DNA of 64,000 nucleotides from NCBI GenBank assembly GCA_030268105.1, contig BSDZ01000078.1:930001-994000 (forward strand), read 5' to 3'. The DNA comes from Volvox africanus. Taxonomy: Eukaryota > Chlorophyta > Chlorophyceae > Chlamydomonadales > Volvocaceae. Below, in pieces: positions 31,301 to 43,335 of this stretch (position 1 is the first letter of the stretch; each line of letters begins with the position of its first letter). The notes beneath the pieces are model-generated. The model saw only the letters and a program-made list of their open reading frames with translations, had not been told where the DNA came from and ran no database searches. The position numbers and the translations under genes were made by a program.

Positions 31301-31617
31301 TCGATGTAAGGTTGTGGAGCACGCACACAAACCACGCACTATAACAATAAATCCGTGCATTAGCCCCGTTACGTTGGCGTTAGAGTCTCACGCCAAGTGA
31401 TGCAGCCTCTACTGTGAAACAAACGCAATGTGTTGATGTGTTGGGTACCAAATGCACGAACCGAACACGATCTAACGCAAACTGTTATAAACTGGCGTAT
31501 TATAGCGAGCCATTCTGGCAACTATCGAGTTACACTGCCGTACACAAGTGATCTATTTTGGGTCGGATGATAACACATGCCTGTAAGCGCGATTATGTTT
31601 CTTGGTATTTACCTGGA

Positions 31618-31870
31618 ATATCAATTCCTGTCATCTCAATCTCTTGCATGACAACTATTGACACGTTGGATGGTATTAAACTTGATAAGTCTGCGCACCG
31701 CACACCTGAGCAAAACGGCAGAGCCAAGAGGCTTCACCGCACACTGCTGGACCGGGTCCGGGCCATGTTGAGGGATTTGGGGTTGAAGCAGGAGATGTGG
31801 GCCGAAGCTATCGATACAGCTTTCTAACAGGCTGCGGTGGCCGCCCTAATCCCCAATTCCCGCAAATCCT
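31618..31870 (+). pseudogene. Ty1/copia integrase fragment
   Basis: Encodes SAHRTPEQNGRAKRLHRTLL, then DRVRAMLRDLGL and WAEAIDTAF, a TAA, and AAVAALIP. TPEQNG...E/K.R..RTL...RAML and WAEA are the hallmark of the copia integrase core around the catalytic Glu, here replaced by Lys. No other copia domain was found next to it. Bases 31263-31617 before it show nothing I can name. Confidence 0.75.
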
Positions 31871-33330
31871 GGAATCCTGAAATCCTTACCCCAACCCCCC
31901 GGGGAAACAAACCCCACGCCCCGAAAGCCCCTCATCCACTTCCTCCGCCACAGACACCTTACCCAGGGCAGCGCCTCCGGGGGGAGACCTTGCAACTTCA
32001 TTCCGGATTAGGTGGCGGGAAAGATTTTCAGACCCTCCAATACAATTCTTAGGAAGGGTCACAGGGAGAGAACCGACCCGTGTCGTATGGTACGCAAATA
32101 TATTGTGAGTGTCGTAGACGGCTTGTCCCCCTGTCCGACTTAAACACGGGATGGAAAGAACCAACCGCTCCCATTTCAATGAAGCATCCTACTAGTCACT
32201 CCTTCAATTTGTAGCGCCATGGAAATCAATCGTTCGTTTTAACAAATTGACTTCTCTACACTACTCGATATAGATGTAGGCCCCAGTCGGCCCCCCAGAT
32301 GAGTGTATCTGCGAGCAGCAACAGCACATGCACACAACGGAGCGGTGGTTCAACATATAGTATGTGATGCCGGGGTACGAGTACGGATGTACACATGCCT
32401 TGCACAGCTCTTGGGGTCCCCCCCGGCCCCGGCCCCTTCCATCACTGCCTGGCACACTACAGTTGTCGCCATCCGCTTGGCTTGCATTCTACCTCTATCT
32501 GCCACACCATCTGCGATGCACCCCCAATCCTGCTGTGCACACTCGATCGATGCACTCGCTCGGCAGCCATGTGCACGCATCTCCAATGTTTGCGTCTCCG
32601 GCCCCTTATCTCCATCTGCACATGCCTATGCCATGACACAACGGTCTGCAACCGACGTGCTAGGGCCCTGACCAGCTGGCTCAGTGGCCATTTCCTCAGC
32701 CCCCGCTCGACTAGGGGCAACTCCGGTTCCAGGTTTACCTTGCCTGTGTTATATTGCACAGTGACTTCCACCATTGTCGAAACCCTAAGTCACCTTGCAT
32801 TTTCATGAGCGCGACTGAGCGGCGCTTATAGCATTAATTTAATTGCATACAATTGTACCAATATGATGCATATGCGCATGCAAAATGTATTACTGTCGCA
32901 AGCGTGACATGAAGCGACATGAGTGATATGATGTCATTCGTGCTCGCATGATAGTAATTAGTCGCACAGAAAAGAGTAAGGGAGGATTCCGTACGCGCCC
33001 CGGGCACCGGATAGACAGCAGCGCACCCTTACCTGCAGGCCGTACACGCTGTACGATACCACCCGTACGGATCCTTCCCGCCGTACTCATCGATCATCAA
33101 ACCAAAGCCCTGTATCTGCACGAGCTGGGCAGGCAAGGGCCGAGCTCGTTGCCTGGGTTTACGAATGGGTGGGGCGGGAAGGAAAGAATGTAAATGCAAA
33201 AAAAGAACGACAACACCATAAACATAAAATAAAGTTAAATTAGCGTAATATATGTATAAGTCATAGGAGGCCTACAGATGACGTCGGATGCCTAATCCAA
33301 ACCCGGAACCACATACCGTGGGTCTGGCAG
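31871..33330. other. No supported gene
   Basis: Several ORFs of 60-137 codons on both strands overlap each other and none resembles a known family. AT-rich stretches lie near 32815-32900 and 33185-33260. I see no repeat of other parts of the window. Confidence 0.6.
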
Positions 33331-33333
33331 TGC

Positions 33334-36300
33334 CTAAACAGGAAACCCTCCATCTGGAAGGCCCAGGTCATTGAAGAAGATTACAGGGAGAATCGGGTGG
33401 TCAACGGCCAACGCCGCCTGCGCCTCCGCCTCCGCTGCTGCTGCTGCCTGGGTCAGATACACTGCAGCCCCCGGTGCTGCTATGGCTACTGCCACCACCG
33501 CCTCCGCCTCCGTCACTGCACCCTGAGCTGCTGCTGATACTGCTGCGGGGAGGAATTCGTGATAGCCCTGAGTTTTGTTTTTTGGTTGAATGAGGGAGGG
33601 GTGAACGTGAGGGGTCAAAAGGAATATACCGTGTGAGTGAAAGAATCCCGTAACCAGGATGGAGGACGAGCTCACAGCTCCCAATTCTCAACCCAACCCA
33701 ACCCGTGCCCCATTCAACCCGACCCGACCCGATCCAGCTCAGCAGGGAAGGAACGAAAGAGCGAGAGAGGGTCCCACATTGGGGTCTCACAGTGGCGATG
33801 GGCCATCCCTTCCCTTCCCTCCCCTCGTGACGCGACCCACAGCTTAAGAAGCGAGAGGGGGAGGGGACTTTGGAAGGGCGCCTTCTGAACTTTGTAAACG
33901 CTGTGAAAATATGAACACGTGGGCAAGATGTCGCGAAGTGGTGGGGGAAATCTGCGCTGGCCTCACCCGCAGTAACCAGAGAAGAGGCGGAGCACCAGCG
34001 CATCGCAGCTGGGGGCGCAGCCTGTGCTGATTGCGGATTGCAATTCAATACAAAATGAAGGGTTTGTAAAAACCCACTGTCTTAAAGCCAAGATAATGGA
34101 ATTTCAGTCATCGATGACTTAATTCAGCAACAGTAGCAGTACGAGTAGCAATCCATGGGGACGCGGTGCATGGAGTGATGTGATTACGCTTTGAGACCAG
34201 CTATAAGATCGGCTACGAGCAGGGCATTCCGTACGGGGGCGTGCGATATACAGAAGCGCATTACCGGCCCTATCTTGAATGTACGTAAACAGGCCCCGCC
34301 GCTGACGTCATTACCGTCGCCGTGGCGATCCCGTAGCCAAAATCAAGATCGTCCAGCCGCCGCTACGGCCACTACAGCCGCTGTTACTGCTATAGCCTCC
34401 ATCCCAGGCGCTGCCGCCACCGCCGCCACAGTCCATGTCGCCAGAGGTCTTCCGCAGCGCCGTCAGACAGCACCGCAGCTGCGCAATCGCTGGGTGCTCC
34501 AGGAAGGGAAGCAACTCCCCGCATTCGTACACCCAGTCCCTAGGCATCGAAGGAAAGTACCGGGGCCGGGATGGATGGCTTCATTTCTGCCTTGTTGGAT
34601 TTTCGGAAGGTACACAGAGTTGCGGCAACTTTTAAAGAGTTAGCCCCCTGCCAGCGGCCACCTACCTGTCGAGACCCACCCTCACCAAGCCCTCGTTGTG
34701 TGTCCGTGCCGCCGCCGCCGCCGCCGCCGCCGGCGGCCTTGCCAGTACCCCCGTTGCAGCCGCCGCTGCCGCGGCCACCCCAACCACCGCCGCCGCCGCG
34801 GCCATCGGCGCCAGCTCCAATCGCCACCTCCGCTGCAAAGCTGCTTCCCACCCAGCCTCCGAGGCCCATCAGGAAGGGGCTTCCAGTAGGTCCAGGAGAG
34901 AGGCGGGTACCAGTGGCACGTAGATGTTCTTGTATCTGGGAGATACGGGTTGATAGATTTATTAGTCTTAATCCCTAAGGAAGACGTTCTACGCACAATT
35001 TCGTTCATTAATAATTAAATATTATTATCATCGCAACAAATTTATTTACCATTTCTTCGTCAATGCCGGTGGCCCCTTACAAATGAAAATAAATATTCAT
35101 TTTGTATAAATTTTTAATTTTACCGTTTACTGGCTGTGACCAGGCTAGGAATGTATTTTTCGCGAAAATGTTGGGAAAGTGAGAAGGAAACGTCCCTGCC
35201 CCGGGCCCACCCAAACCCAGACCGACCTGAAGGGCCACAGAAGCTGAAGCAGCGTCTCCGCAGCCAGAGTGGGATGCCGCAGGTGGCGGCTCACCAACAC
35301 CACCCTGCGCTCCAACAGCACTGAGTCAGGAAGTGGAGGAAATGGGGCAAAGCGGGGCCAGGCGGAGGGTAAGAAAGATATACAAAAAATATAGATTAAA
35401 AAATGGATTATGAATTAAATCACGCATGTTTTATAAAAATAATCATGATGTTAATTACAAGTACTATTTCCCGATTCTCCTTTTATCGGATCGACCTTCA
35501 TGATGTCCAATACCCATTCCCCTAACCTTTTTCTCTTCACCCATCTAGCCATCCCCCACCCCTCGCCCGCCTACTACTTTCCTATAAAGCTTACGAGCCA
35601 CGCAATGGAGACGTACCCTTGCTGTGCGCTGCCCTGGCTCGAAGACCCACCTGCTAAGAAACTCAGGATCACGTTCACCGGGGACAGAGCAATCAGCAGC
35701 GTCCGCAGCGACGTCTCCCCCCCTCCCGGGCTCCCCCCCGTTTCGTCCGGGGCCAGCACCCTGAAGCAGTGGCGCTCGAAATGGAAGCGGACCTGTGACC
35801 CAGCAGTACAGTAAAAAAGTCAGCCTAGACACACATATACACAATACATATACGGCGCAGCATGGTATGCGTTCGAAGCACATGCCCAGCACGCAGGGCG
35901 GTACGGGGTGGCGCAGGGTGGAGTGTTCAGCAATGGGGAGAGAGCTATCTATCTCGGTGCGCATATGTCGGTTTTAGAGGGATTGAATTGTAGATTATCC
36001 CCGCCTCCCAAAAACTCACGCAATCGTCACCCTGTTGTCACCATAAAGACTTATTCTTATAATGGCGGGTATGAACAACCATGGACCCACGGGTCACAGC
36101 AATACAAGGGCGTGACGCGGGTGGGAATGGGGATTGGGAAATGGGGATTCGGGGGAAGGGGTGGACAAATACACACGAGATATTTGGTACTTCACTATAG
36201 GCAGTTGTGTACAACGTACAAGGGGGGGGGGGAAATTGGCGGTTGGGGCGGCGAAAATACAGAAGTGGTGTTGATGGCTAGTATAAGGCCGTGATGTAAT
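33334..36300. other. GC-rich low-complexity region with possible unrecognised exons
   Basis: Trinucleotide-rich blocks at about 33410-33560 and 34695-34810 (GCC/CCG runs), with a degenerate ACCC-type run near 33690-33740, generate long proline-, glycine- or alanine-rich ORFs in several frames. Two non-repetitive stretches look more protein-like: minus 34430-34547 (MPRDWVYECGELLPFLEHPA and following) and plus 35605-35814 (AKKLRITFTGDRAISSVRSD). Neither can be tied to a family or to a consistent exon chain. A host gene here is possible, not shown. Confidence 0.3.
34695..34810. repeat. GCC-rich microsatellite block
   Basis: Runs of GCCGCC with interruptions. They account for the poly-Pro and poly-Gly ORFs in this area. 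Confidence 0.75.
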
Positions 36301-36860
36301 TAATCAAGTTTAGAGTGGTTGGGGTGTTGGAGAGGGGGCTAAATGCGCGATCACAGATCCCAGTGGTTACAGAAAACCTGGGCGCCTGAATGAACCCAGG
36401 CGATGGGGGACATCGTCGTTGCGTGTGTTTGTCCTTTGTCAGACCCCAGGACTTGACCGCTGAACGGACGTCCCTTCGCCAACAGAGAAACAGAGAGACA
36501 CCGGCTGAGACCTCGTGCCAGACGCACCTCTCAATGCATCGCTGCAGGGCTAGGCAACCGCAGCAGGGTCGCCACCAAATCTCCGACCGGCGCAGAGGGT
36601 CCCAGGCGGAAGACCGCCATATGCAGCCGCCTCAGAACCTAGTGTCCCGTGGTGCAAATGGAAGTATGCAAGAGGGCGGTGTGGCGGTGTGACAACGACG
36701 CATAAGGGTGTGAATTGGGAAGGCGAAGTGAACACCACAGCTATCCGGACTCAAGAATCCGGATAGTAAAGCCTCTCGCTGAGAGAGAGAGGATGATGTT
36801 GGGAGGGAAATGTAGGAAGGAAGACACGAAGGAAACGCTCATATACATAGAATATCGTGG
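36301..36860. other. No supported gene; one short perfect hairpin
   Basis: 36741-36766 is an inverted repeat with 9-base arms (CTATCCGGA and TCCGGATAG). Nothing else is recognisable. Confidence 0.5.
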
Positions 36861-36863
36861 AAG

Positions 36864-36935
36864 ACATCGCATCGCATAGCATGTCACAGCAAGGCACACC
36901 ATGACAGATCACAGCACAGGAGATCGTTTTGTTAT
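36864..36935 (+). repeat. Direct repeat left of the Plavaka-like transposon
   Basis: CATCGCATCGCATAGCATGTCAC and following matches 43264-43335 with a few differences. The pair brackets the transposon in direct orientation, outside its terminal repeats. Confidence 0.8.
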
Positions 36936-37008
36936 ATCAAATCGCATATTGGCAAACAGTTTAAACAGGCCATACAACTCCCCTCAAAGGCACACGCGTA
37001 CACCTCCA

Positions 37009-37310
37009 CGTCTGTATTTTTTCTGATCGACTATAGCGCGCAACATCGGCTAATAGTCGATTGGGGGGCATAGTCGATCTATAGTCGACCTCGACTATAG
37101 TCGTATACTATAGTCGACATCGTCTATAGTCGTCCGACTATAGTGCCGACTATAGCCGTCTGTAATTTTTCTGATCTACTATAGCGCGCAGCATCGGCTA
37201 AAAGTCGATTGGGGGGAAAAGTCGATCTATAGTCGACCACGACTATAGTCGTATACTATAGTCGACATGGTCTATAGTCGTCCGACTATAGTGCCGACTA
37301 TACCTGGTAC
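37009..37310. repeat. Left terminal and subterminal repeats
   Basis: Two tandem units of about 150 bp (from 37009 and about 37157), each starting CGTCTGTA and carrying several GACTATAGTC-type palindromes and the string CATCGGCTAA.AGTCGATTGGGGG. The second unit lacks the outermost flank. Confidence 0.85.
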
Positions 37311-37830
37311 AGGCAACAGCTAACAAATTTGAGATTCTCGCAGCGTTTTTCCATGCCACACTGCTTAGGAAGTAGTGCCTACAATGGATAATATCCATCC
37401 TCTCAGCCCCTAACAGCTCCGACGTTCACCTAGCACTAAAGTCGCACGCTTGTCCTGGGATGAGATTATTGCAGCCAAAAGAAACATGTGTTTATGAAGC
37501 AATTTTTTTACCTACACTATTCTCACGTGCAACCAATGTCTTAAACTCGTCAGCTACCATTTGAAATTGTTTTGTCCAGTGTGGGACCATGGCAGACGAC
37601 GCAAGCTTTACCTAGGAACATAAGAGTTTCAGCCATATGAATTCTGAATGCGTGCTGAATTCTGGAAGCAGCCAAATGAAGCCTGCTCTGTCGCCATACT
37701 ACGCGCTCGCGTTATACGGCAAGCGAATAAGGTTGCCATTTTATATTCGGGTTTGCATAGAATAGTTGTAGGCATTGCGTCACCCGGAGCGTAGACGACA
37801 TCACAGGAAAGGTGCATAACGACACCTCCA

Positions 37831-38460
37831 ATGGACATTACACGCGCAGCACAACTGATGTCTGCTATGTGGCCTGATGTTGAGTGCGCGGTTTGCAAGG
37901 TGGAAGACGGCATTCTCTTGGACGCAGCGGTGATGGCGGCAATTATGTGCGCTTTGAAGGAAGAGCTTGCTCCTCTTGAAGACAGCCTCGCAGCCGCTAT
38001 CATCGACGTCATGGAGACCTTCGTATTATGTATGCCGCGTCCTAAAGGATTTGTCTTCATTCCGTGCGCCGTGAACGAGGTGAAGTGCCTCAAGGACTTT
38101 CTCCTTGGCGACGCGCTCCACCTGCTACCAACGGGTGAAGGTGAGCGTTGGTGCACGGTGGCTTTGGGCAGCTGGGGCCACACATCGATTTGTGGACGCA
38201 GGGGATGCACCTTGACGCATTTGTTTCCCCAAATGCAGAGGACGTCTCTCCCCGTGATGCAGAGGACGTCACTCCCTGTGAGGACGACGCGTGTAAACCA
38301 CCTGAAAAGACAGGTACGGGTCGGAGTGCAGATTGCCTGTGGATCCTCGCCTTCTCATGCCCTTTCCGTGCTTCCTGCAGCTCACAACATCACCAGTGCC
38401 CGGAGCTCTCACGAATCTGGAGGCGCTTTGCCAGGCGGTAAGGATTGGGATTGTGTCTAG
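37831..38460 (+). other. Unrecognised 209-codon ORF inside the transposon
   Basis: Starts MDITRAAQLMSAMWPDVECA and contains MPRPKGFVFIPCAVNEVK. The first about 110 codons look like real protein; the tail after about 38160 looks like another frame. FVFIP faintly recalls Ulp1-type peptidases carried by some related transposons, but no catalytic His-Asp-Cys set can be pointed out. It may be the first exon of the transposase or an accessory gene. Confidence 0.35.
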
Positions 38461-38523
38461 GAGCTCGGCGCTGGCATAGGGGATCTGAACAGGTCACCAT
38501 GACAGTGTAGCTGATGCGATGCT

Positions 38524-41500
38524 GTGCATGCAGGGGAGGCTGCTGTTGCATCCACAACCCAGGATCCCGTGTTGCCCGCGGGTGGAAGTGTGAATGTGAG
38601 GGCAGGCCCGGCGGAGCACTACAAGGCCACAAGTGCAGCAAGCAAGATCTCTTCCCTGCTGTCGATCATCAAGCGGATGCCTGGTGGTGCCTACACACCC
38701 TCAGCAGCTGGGGCAAAAGAATTGTACGCTAACGTGCAGGCCTACAGGATGGGCCAGGAGTTCGAGCACGTTGACATCTCGTGACGGCTGGGACTGGATG
38801 AGAAACTGGTGGTATCTGTGCTGAAGGACCCCATTGGGAAGGTCAAGCACATGCTCGCCGATCCCGTTGGCAAAGCTGTTCTGCGACCCACCCTCGTAAT
38901 GGACGCCAGTGGCCAGCGTGTGTACAACGAAATGTGGACGGCTGATAAGTGGATGGCAGACCAGGTCCGTCAGATAGCATTGCTTAGTTTGAAACATGCC
39001 CACTGGGGACCTTGACCATTACAATTGCCCATAGGCCACGTGGGCGGGCCAGGCGCCCCTTGTGTACATCATGATCTGGTGTGACAAGATGAAGTACGAC
39101 AAGGCCAGCCGGCAGACTGGCCACCCTCTCACCATTTCCCTAGGTGGGGTCACACGGGTTCCCCACGCAAGTTACCTCCGCATGTCCAGAAAATGACAGA
39201 CTTCCAACACGCAGGGAACCACCCAGTCGAGTTCCAGAGAACCGCAGGCGGGACATCCATCGTCGCAATGCTCCCCCCAGTGATGCCAAGAGAGGGTAAT
39301 GCTGTCTGTAGTTTGGTTTCTTTAATAGGGCATTCCCTTGTGCAAACAGCCCGCACACATGCTTGAATGAATGAATGAGGGTTACAGCGGGCCCACTTAA
39401 GGGTCATCGATACATACCCTACAGTGACAAAACCTACAGTGACAACCCGCAGCCCCCCCCTCCGTAAAAAACCGTCCCCTTCAAGGAACATCCTGCTTCC
39501 CCACGCTCCCATGCCTCTGCCATGCAGGCGAGAGTAAAGACAGTGACAGCTTCCGTGCTTTGAAGCGGCGTGTGCTGCAGGCCTCACTTGAGTTGGTCCT
39601 CAAGCCCTTCAAGGATGCAAGTCACGGGTACGCAGCAGGCATGATGCATTCAGATAACACAGCAAGCAGCTGTTGACTATGGAACCTCTGTCAAAACACA
39701 GGCTGCTAACTATGCGCGACAGTGCTGGTAAGCACCACGAGTGCCGGCTGGCCCTTGGCGCCTTCCTCGCGGACCTGCAAGAGCAATGGGACGCGCTGGG
39801 TCTCAAGTATTTTAGGGACGTCTCCACGCTAGCCACGAAGGATGAAATAGGCTATCCCGACTCCAGGCCTGCAGCACGCAGGGAGGCAGACATGCGTGAG
39901 GTCGGTTTCATTTGTTCAATGTGACTGCACTGCCGATGCTATCTCTCAAGCAGATTCCTCGATGACCACAGGTGCTGAGGTCTAGGCCCACCCAGAGGGC
40001 TCTTGCGGAGATGGGGCTCACTGGAGAGGAGGTGGCCTTTTGGGGTTTCGCCAATACTGATGTCTACCAGTGTGTCCCAATTGACACACTGCATCAGTGT
40101 TTCAACGGCATCTCCCTCCACCTGATCGAGGCCCTGAAGATGTGCATCGAGGCCACGTGCAGGTCCCGTAAGGACAGCATCTTTGCTAGGATTCAGGCCC
40201 GGTTTTGTTCGTACAGGCGCCTGTACCGTGGAGAGAGAATCCCTAAGGAGAGCCTGTGGGCCGAAAAGACGTGTGCAGAGGTATGTAGGGCGGGCTGGGA
40301 GTGCGACGGAGAACTATCAACTATTGTCAATTGAGTTCCTGCAGGAGAGGGACGTCATGATGCGATTCCTGGGCATTGCCCTGTACCCATTCGACGGGTT
40401 GCCGTGCGGGCTACCTGCATTCTTTACTGGTACGCAAGGGAGGGATACGTAATCAGCGAGGATCGATGTCAACAGCAGCTACTCATCCCCGAACACATCT
40501 GCTGTGTACCTCTTGTGCAGCTTATGCACGCTACATCCAGATCAGGGACATGCCCAGGCACACCACCTTGCCTTACTGGAGGGGCTGGTTTTCCAGTAGG
40601 TCGCTCAATTTCCACATGCAAGGCTGGCATTATAGAATTCGTAAAGGCCTGCATGTCCATCCCAGGTTGCAGACTGATATCCTGCGCTTCTTCGGTGCGT
40701 ACAAGTGCTGAGCTTCCATTCCAAAATTCCTGCACATGCGGAAGTATGCAGAAGCCATCCGGCAGTACGGCATGACCGATCTCACTTCCACGGGCCCAAA
40801 GGAGAGCTACAATAAAACCCTTCGAGCGGCATGGCAGTTCACAAACAAGAAGAACGACGCCCTCCAAGAGCAGGTCAGGCCCGTTCATCACTTGCCTTAT
40901 CATACCTAACGGATCGTGCTCAGCATCACATTCTTCCTTATCAGGTTGTTGGAAAGCTTGGTATTGTCGCGCCATGCCCAGTCCACGACTCTGGAGCTGA
41001 CATGGCCACTTCAGACAACGCGGTTAGTGCAGCAAATTTTCCGTTCTTGCCACGCTGATGCGGTCTTGTATCTAACAACCTCGTTTGCCTTCCTGGTACT
41101 CGATGAAACGTTCGAGAGTCATTAGCAGCAAGACCCACGCCATGGGGAGGACCGGCTTGACCTTGCCTTGGCTGGAGGCATGCCAGCGATTCTCTTCTGC
41201 CGGTAGGTTCAGCTGACTGCCGGTACACTCGGCTGTCTCTGGCTGCTGGAATTAATCTATGATGACTTGTCATGCAGGGGCCGTGGACGGCGCCAAGTAC
41301 CTGACCTTGTGTTTAAGTAAGCAGCTGAAGGACATCTGGGGCCTTTCCCAAAGCCAGCTTGAGCTCTGCCAGGTAACTTTTTATTACAACTTCGCCTAGA
41401 TACTGCTACTGGCTGCACTGCCCAGTGCTGCTTGCATCAAACATGTTCGTCGTGATACAGGTGACTGTTCGGCGGATATGCTACCTGTACTATGCTCCGT

Positions 41501-42045
41501 ACGAGACAGTTGTATACGTGCGTGGCGGCCGTCTTGCAGGGACCCTGTTTGGGAAACGTACCCAGGCGGCTGTTTGTGACGTGTCGGTTTGGAGCAACGA
41601 AGATGGCGTTTGGTACGGGCGGGTAAGCACGCACCTTTTGTCGGGATTCTACTGTCTTGCTGTGTGTGGGGGGGGAAGGGGGTTCCCGGCACTGACATAA
41701 ATGAGTTTGGCTTGGAACACAGGTACAGCTTCTGCTCAGCATGACACATACACAGGATACCAATGACTTGGTGTATGTGAGGTGGTTCGAAGCACCCGAG
41801 GAGGACTGGAACAGGGAGCTTCACCTCCGACCGTTGCAATGGCACAGGTGTGGTGGGTGGCAAAGGGACGGCAGAAAAAGAGGTCAAACTCGAGCCTAAC
41901 CCAAAACCGCACCCCCACCCCCACCCCCGCTGCAGGAAGCCTGGTGCACCACATGCCTCCTTTGGGTGCATCCCCTTGGAGTCGTCATCGAGCGTGTTTG
42001 CATTGTTCGGACCCCGCGGCCAATTGTGGGGAAACATAGGGCCTC
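38524..42045 (+). pseudogene. Plavaka-like transposase, in pieces (introns or decay)
   Basis: Protein-like segments in order: 38600-38783 (SLLSIIKRMPGGAYTPSAAG); 38815-38967 (ASGQRVYNEMWTADKWMADQ); 39050-39140 (YIMIWCDKMKYDKASRQTGH); 39530-39620 (KRRVLQASLELVLKPFKDAS); 39990-40260 (FWGFANTDVYQCVPIDTLHQ); 40716-40880 (IPKFLHMRKYAEAIRQYGMT then SYNKTLRAAWQFTNKKND); 41725-41850 (DTNDLVYVRWFEAPEEDW). The order and motifs (WTAD, Y..W.DK.K, D.LHQ, IPK...HM.KY..AI, YV.WF) follow the Plavaka plan. Splice-like GT and AG pairs occur, for example 38968-39032, so some gaps may be introns; no complete frame was reconstructed. Confidence 0.65.
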
Positions 42046-42789
42046 TGATATGAAGCCGGTAGATCCTAAGGATGACGAGAAAACGTGACAGTTTGTGTTG
42101 AATAACCTCGTTGGGCCGCCCCCTGAGGAGCTGCTGCCCGAAGTGCCAGACGAGGTGGCAGAAGCAGTGAGGGAGGAGGGGATGGGAATTCAGCTACGTC
42201 CCTGCCAGGTCAGCGTGCGACTGGGTGCCACCATGGCTGCTATGGAAGTAAAGGCGTGGGGCTGGGAGCCCCTGCAACTGTCAAAAGCAACTCAAAACAC
42301 AGATAAGGGTAATCCCGTCAAATAAATTATTCTGACGGTGAGGATGGTAATATCGGTTATTTTTCTGAATTTTAGCACTGGCATTAATTAGCATCTTAAA
42401 AATTTTATATATAAATATTTCAAAACTTTTTCTCTGGTTGTATTGATTTTTAGCCACGCCGAGCAGAGGTGAAGGGAGACGGATTGGTGAAGTAGGGTGG
42501 CCTTGTTGGAATGCTGATGATTCTGGAAGTTAAGGTGTGGGGCTGGGAGCCACGACCAGCAGAGGTGAAGGGAGACAATGGGTGAAGTAGGATGGCATGG
42601 TTCAACAAGGCCAAGCTGGGATGTCAGCGATTTGTGAGAATGATGTGAAGGAGGAGGAGGCCAGGACAAAGAGAGGACCAAGGCAGGTGGTGCTGTCGGG
42701 CTATGACTGTACAATATGTACCCCTGTAATGTATACAACCGGATAATGATTGAATCCCGTACAGCAATTGCATGGCCTCCGCCGACCGC

Positions 42790-43109
42790 TGCAAACTATA
42801 ATTTGATCAGCTATAGCTGGCATCGACTATAACTCGGACGACTTAGCTCGACTATAGCTTGGACTATAGCTTGGACGACTATAGCTGAAAGTCCCTAGCT
42901 CTAGTCGATGTCAGCTATAGCCGATCAAACTATAGTATGATCAGCTATAGCTGACATCGACTATAGCTAGGACGACTATAGTTGGACTATAGTCTCGTAC
43001 TATAGTCGATGTTATTATCGTCTAAAAGAATCGTCTATTGGTTGGCTATAGTCGAATCGGCTATTTCTGAAAATAGTCCAACTATGGTCAGCCTCCAAAA
43101 ATACAGACG
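42790..43109. repeat. Right subterminal and terminal repeats
   Basis: About 280 bp of GGACGACTATAG, GCTATAGCTG and related motifs, ending AAAAATACAGACG. This is the counterpart of 37009-37310 in inverted orientation. Confidence 0.85.
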
Positions 43110-43263
43110 CACTTCGGGTGCAACTCTCTCTTGTTTGCCATCGATGCAGAGCGGCCAAGAGAGGGTATAGGTAGGTGTGTTTATATTGCCGTATTCTGTC
43201 ATGCACGTGTAAGGCCGGGATGAGCCAGGTGTGAGTGTATTGTTTTGTTATGGCGCAATAATG

Positions 43264-43335
43264 GGCAACATCGCATCGCATAGCATGTCACTGCAAGGAA
43301 CACCATGACACATCATAGCACAGGAGATCATTTTT
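43264..43335 (+). repeat. Direct repeat right of the Plavaka-like transposon
   Basis: CATCGCATCGCATAGCATGTCACTGC and following, the partner of 36864-36935. Confidence 0.8.

Larger units (their letters stand above)
37009..43109 (+). mobile_element. Plavaka-like DNA transposon, 6.1 kb, decayed or intron-containing
   Basis: Ends are inverted CGTCTGTATTTTT at 37009 and AAAAATACAGACG at 43109, flanked by CA on both sides (possible 2-bp duplication). Next to each end lies a long subterminal array of ACTATAG/CTATAGTCG motifs in both orientations. This arrangement is typical of CACTA/CMC-group elements, where such motifs bind transposase. The interior encodes transposase segments recalling fungal and protist Plavaka proteins. 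The MITE at 50158-50420 has the same ends and motifs. Superfamily placement rests on motif resemblance only. Confidence 0.75.

Noticed and set aside
33401..34048. 215-codon minus-strand ORF
   Set aside because: Tail is serine/glycine microsatellite and the rest resembles no family; overlapping ORFs exist on the other strand.
34571..34978. 135-codon proline-rich plus-strand ORF
   Set aside because: Poly-proline arises from a GCC/CCG microsatellite that yields long ORFs in several frames.
36741..36766. Perfect 9-bp hairpin resembling a bacterial terminator
   Set aside because: No run of T follows and the context is eukaryotic; a chance or repeat-derived hairpin is more likely.
37009..37310. 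Possible CRISPR-like or regulatory tandem array
   Set aside because: Repeats are palindromic transposon subterminal motifs without uniform spacers, and the same words occur at the other end and in the MITE.
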